From assembly GCA_026710825.1 (NCBI GenBank), contig JAPOQH010000074.1, positions 1-61,418 on the forward strand: a stretch of DNA of 61,418 nt. Direction: 5' to 3'. This stretch comes from Chloroflexota bacterium (GTDB lineage Bacteria > Chloroflexota > Dehalococcoidia > Lucifugimonadales > UBA3495). A program made the translations under genes and the position numbers. The notes under the pieces were generated by a model. It was given only the letters and a program-made list of their open reading frames with translations. It was not told where the DNA came from and did not search any database. Below are positions 8,971-17,120 of this stretch, in pieces (position 1 is the stretch's first letter; each line of letters starts with the position of its first letter).

Positions 8971-9552
8971 ATGACCAGCCCAGTTGATCCCGTACAGATA
9001 CGCCTCACCGGCGAGAACTCTTTCATCCGCCTTGCGCAGGAGGAGGGCGGGGCGCAGACCACTCGAACTAGTCACTGGCGTGTCCTCTGGACGCCGGCCG
9101 GTGCCGGCCACGTCCTGTTCCTGAAAAGTGATGAGGTGGACGGCGGTAGGGCGCGGGTGTACTCCGACAACATCGCCATGACCCGTTACGTGCAGGAAGA
9201 GATCGAGAGCATGCTGTTTCCCGAGTTCGGCGACACGTCCCTGCCCGTGATCAGCGCGGAGTTCAGCAGGTCGGGCAGCATCGCCAGCGCCTACAACGAG
9301 ATCATCACGGCGTCAACGGAGACCGTGGTGCTCAGCTGGCACGATTTCCTCACGCCCTACATGCTCAACAACCCGGCCGGTGAGGCTTCCGGCCGCACAC
9401 ACGGCGTGTATAGCTGCTTCTTCCCGGCGCGGCAGGCCCAGATCACCGTGGGCGACAAGGCGCTGCCCGGCGTCGTGTCCCTGGAGATGCGCGGGCCCGC
9501 CCAGAGCAGCGCCGCGTGCATCGCCTGGTCGGAGACCTGGGTGAAACCGTAA
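8971..9552 (+). CDS. hypothetical protein, 193 aa
   Basis: A soluble protein that begins MTSPVDPVQIRLTGENSFIRL after an ACGGAG ribosome site 11 bases upstream. It contains a conserved-looking core (SHWRVLWTPAGAGHVLFLKSD) and an alpha/beta pattern throughout, with no signal peptide, membrane helix or known catalytic motif. The mention of a solvent-exposed HGVYSCFFPARQAQITV strand towards the end suggests a beta-rich C-terminal half. It is followed by a palindromic repeat and a convergent gene. I do not recognise the family; coding potential is good because the composition and codon use match the neighbours. Confidence 0.65.
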   Translation: MTSPVDPVQIRLTGENSFIRLAQEEGGAQTTRTSHWRVLWTPAGAGHVLFLKSDEVDGGRARVYSDNIAMTRYVQEEIESMLFPEFGDTSLPVISAEFSRSGSIASAYNEIITASTETVVLSWHDFLTPYMLNNPAGEASGRTHGVYSCFFPARQAQITVGDKALPGVVSLEMRGPAQSSAACIAWSETWVKP

Positions 9553-9581
9553 GGAGTACGGATGCCGGGAACCAGCTGCGA

Positions 9582-9611
9582 CGAGGGGGCGAACAATCAT
9601 TCGCCCCTACG
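9582..9611. repeat. dispersed palindromic repeat, copy 1
   Basis: GAGGGGGCGAACAATC pairs with ATTCGCCCCTACG. Related copies occur at 57293, 57856 and 60661. The right arm supplies the TAG stop codon (9607-9609) of the opposite-strand oxidoreductase, so the repeat has been taken into the end of a coding sequence. Confidence 0.85.
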
Positions 9612-11232
9612 TCGTTATTGCGCCGTCCACGTAGAGGATTTGCAGTGCCTGTCGAGCGGCGGGTTCGACCTGCCTGATGGCGTCGGGATCCATTCCGTTG
9701 CAGAGATCGGCGATGGCATCGGTGGCGGTGCGCCGGCCGTTCAGACGGGCCAGCAGTTGCGCCACCAGCGCGCTGCACGGCAGACCCTCCGGATGCCCAT
9801 CCGTCACCAGGCCAACGCCCCACACGAACCGATCGTCGGACAGCACCGGCTGACGCTGCAGCAGCACTCCGTCGGCCAACCGCAGCGGAAAATCTTGAGG
9901 CAACCCCCGTTCCTGCCGGCGCTGTCGTTCTGACTCCACGGCAGCCACGCTGTTCCCGAAGGCGGCGGGCGCGAGTCCGTGGGAAAGCACCGCCCGCTCG
10001 TAGCCACGGGCCGGTTGCCCAGCGACAGCCTGCACGAACGACTGGCGGGGCGTCAGCGACGGATCATTGTCCAGCAGGCGGCGCGCCTCCCAAAAGTAAG
10101 AGTCGGCGGTGCGGTTGCTCGAATAGAAGAGCCGGGCCAGTTCACGAAAGTGGCCGTACTCCTTGTAGTAAAGCTGCTGGTACACCTGACCCGCCGGCTC
10201 TGCGATGGTCGGGTCGTCCAGGGCCGAGGTGACGGCGGCAGCGGCCAGAGTCGCCGACGTGAGGGCCAGGTGCACTCCCGACGAGAAGAGCGGGTCGATG
10301 AAGCAGCCGGCGTCGCCCGCCAGGATGTAGCCGGGACCGTGCAGAGATTTGCACCGGTAGGACCAGTCGCGCAGCACCTCGGGGCCGGACACGAAACGCG
10401 CCGAGGCCAGCATGTCCGCCAGGCGGGGGGCAGCCGCAACCTGGGATTCCAGGAAGCCCAGGGGCCCAAGCTCTCGGATGCCCTGCTGGCCCGTCGCCGC
10501 GTCCACCACGGCGCCCACGCTGGCCCAGCCGTCGCGCAGGGGGATATGCCACAGCCAGCCTCCGGCCTGCGACTCGATCAGGATGTTGCCGTCGTCGGGC
10601 GGGGACAGGTTTTCGCCGCCCTGGTAGTAGCCATACACGGCAAGGTTGCGGAAGAAATCATCCCACTGTCGGAGGCCAAGCTGGCGGGATAGCAGGCCGC
10701 CCTGCCCGCTGGCGTCCACCACGTAGCGGGCGGGCAGTTCGGTCTCGGCGCCCGAACCGTTGAAAGATACCCCGTCGGTCGATGCCCCGTCGGTCGAATG
10801 ACACCGCACCGCCACGGCGGTACCAGCATCGTCGAACACCACGCCCGTGGCCTGGCGACCCTCGCGCACATCCACGCCGGCCCGTCGGGCGTTGTTGAGC
10901 AGGATGGCATCAAACTCGGGCCGCCACACCTGGTATGAGGTGGGGTTGCTGGCGTTGGTCTCGCTGAAGTGCCAACTCCAGGGTTCACGGTCGGCGCCCC
11001 AGATCATTGTTGCGCCGCGCTTGACGGTGAATCCGGCCCGTTTTACCTCGTCGAGGACGCCGAGATTCTGCAGGATGGGAATGCTGGCCGGCAGCAGCGA
11101 TTCGCCGACGTGCTCGCGGGGGAACCGCTCGCGTTCCAGCAGGACGACGGAGTGCCCCTGGCGTGCGAGCAGCGCGCTGGCGCACGACCCGGCAGGTCCG
11201 CCGCCGATGACGATGATGGGGAGGTCAGTCAT
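9607..11232 (-). CDS. flavin-dependent halogenase-like FAD monooxygenase with a PqqD-like tail
   Basis: The 541-residue protein has the FAD-binding GGGPAGSCASALLARQGH motif at residues 10-27. It also carries the three hallmarks of flavin-dependent halogenases. These are Lys71 in GFTVKRGATMIWG (position of the catalytic lysine), the WxWxIP motif at 226-231 (WLWHIP), and FxxPxxSxG at 311-319 (FIDPLFSSG). The C-terminal 100 residues resemble a small winged-helix PqqD-like domain, as in carrier-bound-substrate halogenases and relatives. By family it would use FADH2, oxygen and halide to halogenate an aromatic or carrier-bound substrate, but non-halogenating relatives share parts of these motifs. 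The ATG at 11232 is 8 bases after the Fic stop, so the two are cotranscribed. No carrier protein or flavin reductase is adjacent, so the substrate is unknown. Confidence 0.78.
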   Translation of the reverse strand: MTDLPIIVIGGGPAGSCASALLARQGHSVVLLERERFPREHVGESLLPASIPILQNLGVLDEVKRAGFTVKRGATMIWGADREPWSWHFSETNASNPTSYQVWRPEFDAILLNNARRAGVDVREGRQATGVVFDDAGTAVAVRCHSTDGASTDGVSFNGSGAETELPARYVVDASGQGGLLSRQLGLRQWDDFFRNLAVYGYYQGGENLSPPDDGNILIESQAGGWLWHIPLRDGWASVGAVVDAATGQQGIRELGPLGFLESQVAAAPRLADMLASARFVSGPEVLRDWSYRCKSLHGPGYILAGDAGCFIDPLFSSGVHLALTSATLAAAAVTSALDDPTIAEPAGQVYQQLYYKEYGHFRELARLFYSSNRTADSYFWEARRLLDNDPSLTPRQSFVQAVAGQPARGYERAVLSHGLAPAAFGNSVAAVESERQRRQERGLPQDFPLRLADGVLLQRQPVLSDDRFVWGVGLVTDGHPEGLPCSALVAQLLARLNGRRTATDAIADLCNGMDPDAIRQVEPAARQALQILYVDGAITT

Positions 11233-11239
11233 GCAACAA

Positions 11240-12364
11240 TTATGAACTTGACGATGGTGCGACCAGATCGTAGCTGGTGCTGCGCCCACCGGCTTGACTG
11301 CGAAGCAAGACACCATTTGAGATAAGATCGTTGATGTCCCGCAAAGCTGTATCGTGGGAGCATTTGGTGATCTGTGCCCACTTGGCAGCGGTCAATTTGC
11401 CTTCGAATCCATCCAACAGGCGATTGATCATGCGGCGCTGTCTATCGTTGACAGTCACCTCGGAGAGGTTCCTCCACAATCGTTCTTTGGCTGTAACGGC
11501 GGCAAGCGTCGCTTCCGAGGCATTTACGGCCATGCCGAGACAATCCAAGAACCACGTCAACCACAAGGTAATATCGGTTGAGGCTTTTTGGGTCCGCTCC
11601 AGAGTATGGTAGTAGTCCGCGCGGCGCCTGCGAATCTGTGCAGAAACGCTGTAAAAGCGTTGATTGCCACCGTCAGCCCGGGCCAGCAACATTTCAGCAA
11701 TGGCCCTGGCTATGCGTCCGTTGCCGTCCTCAAAGGGATGAATGGTAACGAACCAAAGATGAGCCAGCCCAGCCTTGATGACTGGATCGTTGGCAGCGGG
11801 GGAGTTGAACCAACTCAGGAAAGCGGCCATCTCTGCGTCAATGCGAGCAGCGGCGGGGGCTTCGAAATGGACCCGTTCGCGACCGACGGGACCGGACACC
11901 ACTTGCATAGGGCCGGTTTCATCCTCACGCCAGCCGCCGATTATGATGCGGCGCATGCCGCTCCGACCCGTGGGAAACAGCGCGGCCTGCCAGTCAAATA
12001 GACGGTCTTGAGTGAGGGGTTCATCGTAACGTTGGGTTGCGTCCAACATCATCTCAACCGCACCTTCAACATTGCGGTCAACGTGCTCGAGGCCGCCGGC
12101 ATCAAGGCCCAAGCGTCGCGCGACGGAGGAACGCACCAAATTGGCGTCCAGGGTTTCGCCCTCGATTTCATTGGTTTTGACGACTTCTTCGGTCAGGGTT
12201 GCGAGCATTGCCTCTTGTCGAGGCATGAAACCCAAATCCGACATCTTTCCCAGCAAACGGCCCTGTCGATGGCGAACGTCCGCCAGCAAGTCGGCCAAAT
12301 CTTCAGCACGCCAGGTCAGGGTGGGCCAGTCAGGTTGCTGATAAATGTATAATCTACGCAACAT
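11240..12364 (-). CDS. Fic family AMP-transferase, self-inhibited class, DUF4172-type N-terminus
   Basis: The 374-residue protein has the complete Fic active-site motif HPFEDGNGRIAR (His209 to Arg220), the signature of enzymes that attach AMP or another nucleotide group to target hydroxyls. The N-terminal part contains T64-N-E-I-E68-G, matching the (S/T)xxxE(G/N) inhibitory helix of class II Fic proteins, so the enzyme is probably auto-inhibited. The first 60 residues fit the DUF4172 domain common in this subgroup. The C-terminal 90 residues include a winged-helix-like segment (TAAKWAQITKCSHDTALRDI) that could bind DNA. The start codon lies in the loop of a perfect hairpin and 8 bases after a TATAAT box. 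The target is unknown. Confidence 0.88.
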   Translation of the reverse strand: MLRRLYIYQQPDWPTLTWRAEDLADLLADVRHRQGRLLGKMSDLGFMPRQEAMLATLTEEVVKTNEIEGETLDANLVRSSVARRLGLDAGGLEHVDRNVEGAVEMMLDATQRYDEPLTQDRLFDWQAALFPTGRSGMRRIIIGGWREDETGPMQVVSGPVGRERVHFEAPAAARIDAEMAAFLSWFNSPAANDPVIKAGLAHLWFVTIHPFEDGNGRIARAIAEMLLARADGGNQRFYSVSAQIRRRRADYYHTLERTQKASTDITLWLTWFLDCLGMAVNASEATLAAVTAKERLWRNLSEVTVNDRQRRMINRLLDGFEGKLTAAKWAQITKCSHDTALRDINDLISNGVLLRSQAGGRSTSYDLVAPSSSS

Positions 12365-12381
12365 GTGCGTAGATTATACAT
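12345..12381 (-). promoter_or_regulatory. 16-bp perfect inverted repeat with -10 box, holding the Fic start codon in its loop
   Basis: The arms ATGTATAATCTACGCA and TGCGTAGATTATACAT match over 16 bp with a 5-base spacer. Read on the minus strand, TATAAT is followed by 8 bases and then the ATG of the Fic gene, which sits in the spacer. No Shine-Dalgarno sequence is present. The element can be a leaderless promoter, an operator for the Fic C-terminal winged-helix region, or an RNA hairpin that presents or hides the start codon. Confidence 0.8.
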
Positions 12382-12430
12382 GCATTCGCCGCATAACCCA
12401 AAGGCTATGGACGGCCGGCCGCCGATCCGG

Positions 12431-14074
12431 TCACCGGTAGTACTGCGAAAACACCGGCTCCTCGCGGGTGATGATCTCCAGCACGCACGGCTGGCCCGTC
12501 GCCGAAATCTCCTTGGCTCGCTCGATGGCGGGGCCAACCTGGTTGGGGTCGGTGACGTGCTCGGCGTGGGCGCCGAGGGACTCGGCCATGGCGGTGTACT
12601 CGCCGGTGACGTACTTGGTGCGATACCGCTCCGTGGCGATGGGGATGTTCTTCTCGTAGCCGCCCATCGCGCCGTTGTTGACGATCACCGTGATGATGCC
12701 CAACTGCTCGCGGGCCGCCGTCTCGAAGTCGGTGCCAGCCATGCCGACGGCAACGTCGCCCATCAGGTTCACGCACGTCTTCTCGGGGAACGCCACCTTG
12801 GCGCCCATGGCGTAGCCCAGCCCGCTGCCAAGCTGCGTCGAGTTGCCCCAGCCGATGTAGCCGCGCGGCGTGGTGGCAGCATAGAAGGGCACGATCTGGT
12901 CCCGGGGGTTGCCCGAGTCGTGCGTGACGATGCTGTTGGCCTTGTCCAGGCGGGCGTTGAGTTCGTACACCACGCGATAGGGACTGATGGGCGCGTCGTT
13001 GCTGGACAGGCGCGGCATCCACTCGGCGATCCACTCCTGGCGCACCTGCCGGATCTCCGCGGCCACTGACTCATCGCCGCGACGGCCTTCCGCTCCCAGG
13101 CGGTCCTTGACCTCCTCGATCAACTGGGCCAGCACCAGCTTGGCGTCGCCGACGATGATCTCCTCCACGGGATACTCGCCGTTCAGGTCTTTCTCATCGA
13201 TGGTGGACTGAATCACGGTCTTGCCGGTGGGCACCGGCGCGGAGGCCAGGGTCTTCTGGAAGCTGGTGCCGATGCCGAACACCACGTCGCTCTTCGCCAG
13301 GAAGTCGCCGACCATCCTGGTGCAGGTATTTCCGCCGGCGCCGAGAGCCAGCGCGTGGTTCTCGGGAAAGCCGCTCTTGCCCAGCGTGGTGGTCATGGTG
13401 GGCGCGTTGAGCAGTTCGGCCAACTCGACCAACTCCGGCGTCGCCTCGGCGTACAGCACGCCCTGACCCGCGTAGATGACGGGACGGCGGGCGTTGATCA
13501 GCATCTCGGCGACGCGGGACACGTCGCGGGGGTCGCCGGCCGAGCGCCGCTTGCGCTGCGGTTGGTAGTGGAACTGCTCCTCGGAGATCTCACCGGCCAG
13601 CACGTCGTTGGGCATCTCGACCAGCACGGGATAGGGCCGGCCGGTGCGCAACTGCGTATAGGCGCGCCGCATCATCTCCGGAATACGGTCCGTGTAGTTG
13701 GCGGAATCGGACCACTTGGTGACGCCCTCGTAGTTGCGCGCCGCGTCGAAATCCGACGACATGCCGTGCCGCCGCGTGCCCGGATGGTTGGGCACCATCA
13801 GCAGCGGCGACGAGTCCGCGTAGGCCTGCGCCACGCCGGAAAAGGCGTTCTCGATGCCAGGCCCGCCCTGGACGAGGACCACGCCGTTCTTGTTGCCGTT
13901 GTTGACGCGGCTGTAGGCGTCGGCCATGTTGACTGCCGTCCGCTCCATGCGGGATATGATGGGGCGGATGCCGGCCGCGGCGCAGGCGTCGATGAGTATG
14001 TTGTTGGGGAAGCAGAAAACGACGTCCACGCCCTCGCGTTCCAGGATAGTGGCAAATGCGGTCTTACCGTCCAT
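12431..14074 (-). CDS. thiamine diphosphate-dependent enzyme, acetolactate synthase/benzoylformate decarboxylase family
   Basis: The 547-residue protein has the three ThDP-enzyme domains. The N-terminal Pyr domain has the activating glutamate in ISRMERTAVNMADAYSR. A central domain follows, and the C-terminal PP domain has the GD...NN magnesium/ThDP motif (GDVAVGMAGTDFETAA through VIVNN). I chose the ATG at 14074 because GGAGGT sits 7 bases before it; longer in-frame starts lack this. It could decarboxylate a 2-oxo acid or ligate two of them. It lacks the adjacent small regulatory subunit expected of a biosynthetic acetolactate synthase, so a catabolic or specialised role is more likely. The substrate cannot be read. 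It precedes Fic and the halogenase-like gene on the same strand. Confidence 0.85.
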   Translation of the reverse strand: MDGKTAFATILEREGVDVVFCFPNNILIDACAAAGIRPIISRMERTAVNMADAYSRVNNGNKNGVVLVQGGPGIENAFSGVAQAYADSSPLLMVPNHPGTRRHGMSSDFDAARNYEGVTKWSDSANYTDRIPEMMRRAYTQLRTGRPYPVLVEMPNDVLAGEISEEQFHYQPQRKRRSAGDPRDVSRVAEMLINARRPVIYAGQGVLYAEATPELVELAELLNAPTMTTTLGKSGFPENHALALGAGGNTCTRMVGDFLAKSDVVFGIGTSFQKTLASAPVPTGKTVIQSTIDEKDLNGEYPVEEIIVGDAKLVLAQLIEEVKDRLGAEGRRGDESVAAEIRQVRQEWIAEWMPRLSSNDAPISPYRVVYELNARLDKANSIVTHDSGNPRDQIVPFYAATTPRGYIGWGNSTQLGSGLGYAMGAKVAFPEKTCVNLMGDVAVGMAGTDFETAAREQLGIITVIVNNGAMGGYEKNIPIATERYRTKYVTGEYTAMAESLGAHAEHVTDPNQVGPAIERAKEISATGQPCVLEIITREEPVFSQYYR

Positions 14075-14101
14075 GTCGGACCTCCAGAAAAGTGCAAAAA
14101 C

Positions 14102-14107
14102 ATTATA
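14102..14107 (-). promoter_or_regulatory. -10 box of the ThDP enzyme gene
   Basis: On the minus strand this is GGTATAATG, a consensus TATAAT 27 bases before the ATG, with GGAGGT between the two. No clear -35 box was identified. Confidence 0.6.
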
Positions 14108-14335
14108 CCGGGTTGGATTCATCGGGACCGGGCGGTGCGTAACGCAGACGCTCAACGCGGTGTTCACATGGAACTGCCGGGTGGAAAGCATGGAGTTGCG
14201 ACGCAGCGGGCGGCGTTTGAAGCCCGCCCTGCGAACGGGTGGGCTCAATTTTCGGTTGGAGATGCGATGAGTTGGACCGGGCTGGTCGAGTTGGGGTTAT
14301 GATGTGTGCCGGCAATACACCAGAAGGAGCTAACC

Positions 14336-14770
14336 ATGGCCGAATACATACCTTCCACCCGGGACTGGGTCCGCGAACAGGTGGAACTCTACGAGGGCAG
14401 CGGCGGTACCGACGGCACCACCCTGCGCGACACCGGGCTTCCCGTCATCATTGTCACCAACCGGGGCAACCAGACCGGCGCCGTCCGCAAGACTCCCCTG
14501 ATGCGCGTCAAGGACGGCAACAACTACGTGCTGGTCGGTTCCCAGGGCGGCGCCCCGAAGAACCCGGTCTGGGTGTACAATCTGCGCGCGGACAACGATG
14601 TCGAGGTCAGGGACGAGACCAACGTGTACACCATGCGCGTCAGAGAGGTGCAGGACGACGCCGAACGGACCCGCCTCTGGGACATCGCGGTGGAAGCGTT
14701 CCCACCCTATGCGGAATATCAGAACCGAACCACGCGAAAGATTCCCGTGTTCGTCGCCGAACCCGCGTAA
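14336..14770 (+). CDS. deazaflavin (F420)-dependent nitroreductase family protein (DUF385/Ddn-like)
   Basis: The 144-residue protein shows the family pattern of the Ddn/DUF385 F420H2-dependent reductases. NQTGAVRKTPLMRVKDGNNY binds the cofactor phosphate end, followed by VGSQGGAPKNPVWVYNLRAD and a C-terminal WDIAVEAFPPYAEYQNRT strand-helix element. Such enzymes reduce quinones, nitro compounds or activated double bonds with F420H2. The ATG at 14336 has AAGGAGC at ideal spacing. It is transcribed away from the ThDP enzyme gene. The family suggests that the host makes or imports F420, but no F420 biosynthesis gene is in the window. Confidence 0.85.
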   Translation: MAEYIPSTRDWVREQVELYEGSGGTDGTTLRDTGLPVIIVTNRGNQTGAVRKTPLMRVKDGNNYVLVGSQGGAPKNPVWVYNLRADNDVEVRDETNVYTMRVREVQDDAERTRLWDIAVEAFPPYAEYQNRTTRKIPVFVAEPA

Positions 14771-15024
14771 TCCCGAACCAATCCGTGAGCATCCGGCCGG
14801 GGCAAACGGCTATCCGCCTCTCTCGCCGGTGCTCCATCATCCCCGCCGGCAGCCATAACTGCACAAAACCTTCACTAAAATCGTTGCTTGTGTGAGTGGT
14901 TGCCAGTATAGTGAATCAAGTACAGGTTGCGCCGGTCCTCCTTCCTAGGGTATTGAAATCACGTGCCCGACGAATCAGACCATACAGTGTGCATCGTGAT
15001 TACCTACCCCGACGGAGGGAAATT

Positions 15025-15345
15025 GTGGCTCTATCAGACATGACTTTGGAGTGCAGCGACTGCGGCGCAGAGTTCATTTTCACAACAGGCGAACAGGAAT
15101 TTTATCAATCCCGTGGGTTCACCAACTACCCCAAGCGATGCCAGTCCTGCCGCAACGCCCGGCGCGGACAGCCCCGGGACAACTTCGGTGGTGGCGGTGG
15201 AGGCGGCGGCGGATACGGCGGTCAGCGGGAATCTTTCCCCATCGTCTGCAGCAACTGCGGCGCCGATGCCACCGTTCCTTTCCGCCCGCGCGGCGACCGA
15301 CCGGTCTATTGCAGCGACTGCTTCTCGCAGATGCGCAACTCCTGA
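15025..15345 (+). CDS. small zinc-ribbon protein with two CxxC pairs and a Gly-rich linker
   Basis: The GTG at 15025 follows GGAGGGA at good spacing and gives a 106-residue protein. Residues about 10-50 hold a zinc ribbon (ECSDCGAEFIF, then RCQSCRNARRG). A Gly-rich linker with nine consecutive glycines follows. A second ribbon, IVCSNCGADATVPFRPRGDR and then VYCSDCF, completes eight cysteines. This is the zf-trcl-like probable zinc-binding family, seen as small nucleic-acid-binding proteins in Chloroflexota and candidate phyla. The Gly linker and paired ribbons fit RNA or DNA binding, but the function is unproven. The 254-base gap before the gene shows no other feature. Confidence 0.8.
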   Translation: MALSDMTLECSDCGAEFIFTTGEQEFYQSRGFTNYPKRCQSCRNARRGQPRDNFGGGGGGGGGYGGQRESFPIVCSNCGADATVPFRPRGDRPVYCSDCFSQMRNS

Positions 15346-15434
15346 CGCCCGATAGCGTAGTGCGCCGGCCGTTGCCCGGCCGGCCATAATTCGGGCCTGC
15401 TTGCCGCCGGGCGGGATCGCTCGGCGGATTTAAC

Positions 15435-16910
15435 ATGCCTTACCAAGACCTGCGCGAGTTCCTCACTTTCCTCGAAAGCAAGGGGGACTTGCGTCGTATT
15501 TCTGCGCCAGTCAGCGCCGAACTCGAGATGACCGAGATCGCCTACCGCCTCATGCGGGCGGATGGGCCTGCCCTGCTTTTCGAGAACGTCATCGGCCACG
15601 ACATGCCAGTGGCCATGAACATCTTCTGCTCCGAGCGCCGGATGAACTGGGCGCTGGAGGTCGACGACGCCAACGACCTGGCCGCCCGGCTCGATTCCAT
15701 GATCGACATGGCGCTGGGCGGGCCGCCCCAGGGCCTGATGAACAAGCTGCGCACCCTGGGACGCCTGGCGCACATCGGCGCATATCAGCCGCGCACCGTG
15801 CGTAACGCTCCCTGCCAGGAGGTGGTCCTCACCGGCGAGGACGTTGACCTCCACAGCCTGCCCATCATCAAGTGCTGGCCCGATGACGCCGGGCCGTACA
15901 TCACCCTGCCTCTGGTGATCACTAAGGATCCCGAGACGGGAACGCAGAACTACGGCATCTACCGGATGCAGGTGTTCGATTCCCGCACCACCGGCATGCA
16001 CTGGCAGACCCACAAAGTCGGCGCCAGACACTACCGCGCCAGCAGCGACAAGCTCGAGGTGGCCGTCGCCCTTGGCGGTGATCCCGCGTCCATCTGGACC
16101 GGATCGGCCCCGCTGCCGCCCGACGTCGACGAGATGACCCTGGCCGGATTCATCCGCGACGCCGGCGTGGAGCTTACCCCCGCTGTCAGCGTCGACCTCA
16201 TGGTACCGGCCAACGCGGAAATCGTCCTAGAGGGTTATGTCACCCCGGGCGAGGAACGCACCGAGGGCCCCTTTGGCGACCACACCGGCTACTCCTCCCT
16301 GGCCGAGCCATACCCGGTGTTCCATGTGGAAACCATCACACGCCGTCGGAATCCCATCTATCCCACCACGTTCGTGGGCCGCCCTCCCACCGAGGACTAC
16401 TGGATGGGCAAGGTCACCGAGCGCGTCTTTCTGCCCCTCATCAAGCTGATATTGCCCGAGGTGGTGGACATCAACATGCCAGCCGAGGGCATATTCCACA
16501 ACCTGGTCATCGTGTCGATGAAGAAGGAGTATCCGGGCCACGCCCGCAAGGTGATGTACGGCCTGTGGGGTCTGGGCCTGCTCAGTCTCACCAAGGTGAT
16601 CGTCGTGGTGGACGACTTTGTGGACGTACAGAATCCGTCGGAGGTGGCCTGGCGCGTCGCCAACAACATCAACCCCGGCACCGACCTCGTGCTGGTCGAC
16701 GGACCCATCGATGATCTCGACGTGGCATCACCCACGCCCCGGTTCGGCAGCAAGTTGGGCATCGACGCGACCCGCAAGGGCCCGCAGGAAGGCTACCACC
16801 GCGAGTGGCCGCCCGATATCGAGATGGACGCCGAGATACGCGAGCAGGTATCCCAGCGGTGGGCCGAGCTCGGCCTGGGCGACATCATGCCGCCGGCGGA
16901 TCTGCGGTAG
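15435..16910 (+). CDS. UbiD family decarboxylase, probable MqnL of the futalosine menaquinone pathway
   Basis: The 491-residue protein is a full-length UbiD-type (de)carboxylase. It shows the family N-terminus (YQDLREFLTFLESKGDLRRI), the catalytic Arg region NYGIYRMQVFDSRTTGMHWQ, and the Glu-containing EGPFGDHTGYSS, all part of the active site that uses prenylated FMN. The flavin would be supplied by the UbiX homologue 1.5 kb downstream, and the UbiA-type prenyltransferase lies between. That trio is the known set for prenylating and decarboxylating 6-carboxyhydroxynaphthoate in the futalosine route. The first steps (mqnA-E) are not in the window. An aromatic-acid decarboxylase outside menaquinone synthesis is the alternative. 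Confidence 0.85.
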   Translation: MPYQDLREFLTFLESKGDLRRISAPVSAELEMTEIAYRLMRADGPALLFENVIGHDMPVAMNIFCSERRMNWALEVDDANDLAARLDSMIDMALGGPPQGLMNKLRTLGRLAHIGAYQPRTVRNAPCQEVVLTGEDVDLHSLPIIKCWPDDAGPYITLPLVITKDPETGTQNYGIYRMQVFDSRTTGMHWQTHKVGARHYRASSDKLEVAVALGGDPASIWTGSAPLPPDVDEMTLAGFIRDAGVELTPAVSVDLMVPANAEIVLEGYVTPGEERTEGPFGDHTGYSSLAEPYPVFHVETITRRRNPIYPTTFVGRPPTEDYWMGKVTERVFLPLIKLILPEVVDINMPAEGIFHNLVIVSMKKEYPGHARKVMYGLWGLGLLSLTKVIVVVDDFVDVQNPSEVAWRVANNINPGTDLVLVDGPIDDLDVASPTPRFGSKLGIDATRKGPQEGYHREWPPDIEMDAEIREQVSQRWAELGLGDIMPPADLR

Positions 16911-16914
16911 CGAA

Positions 16915-17080
16915 TCAGCCTTCGCGCAGTCGACGAATCTCCGCCTCCAACTGCCGAACCCTGTTCTCAAATTCAACCCGCGCCTGTCGCTCCTGATCGG
17001 CCCGGTTCTGCTCCCGAATGCGCGCGTCGTATTCCCGATCGGCGCGGTCGCGCTCGTATTCAAACGTTGTAAAGATGAAT
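16915..17080 (-). pseudogene. coiled-coil tail remnant of a Uma2-type gene, copy 2
   Basis: The minus strand encodes FEYERDRADREYDARIREQ and then a charged coiled coil ending EAEIRRLREG, followed by a stop. The same charged tail ends the intact Uma2 protein at 21367 (EEEIRRLRGES), and a near-identical segment lies just upstream at 17200-17310. The catalytic Uma2 domain is missing. It looks like the residue of a deleted or recombined gene. A small expressed coiled-coil peptide starting at 17124 cannot be excluded. Confidence 0.6.
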
Positions 17081-17120
17081 GGCTCGGGTTCAGGTGTGGC
17101 GTGAGTGACTCCGTAGGTGT

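Noticed and set aside
12365..12430. Possible divergent gene using the 12345-12381 palindrome as a shared operator
   Set aside because: No plausible plus-strand gene starts to the right; the following sequence is the end of the ThDP enzyme gene on the minus strand.
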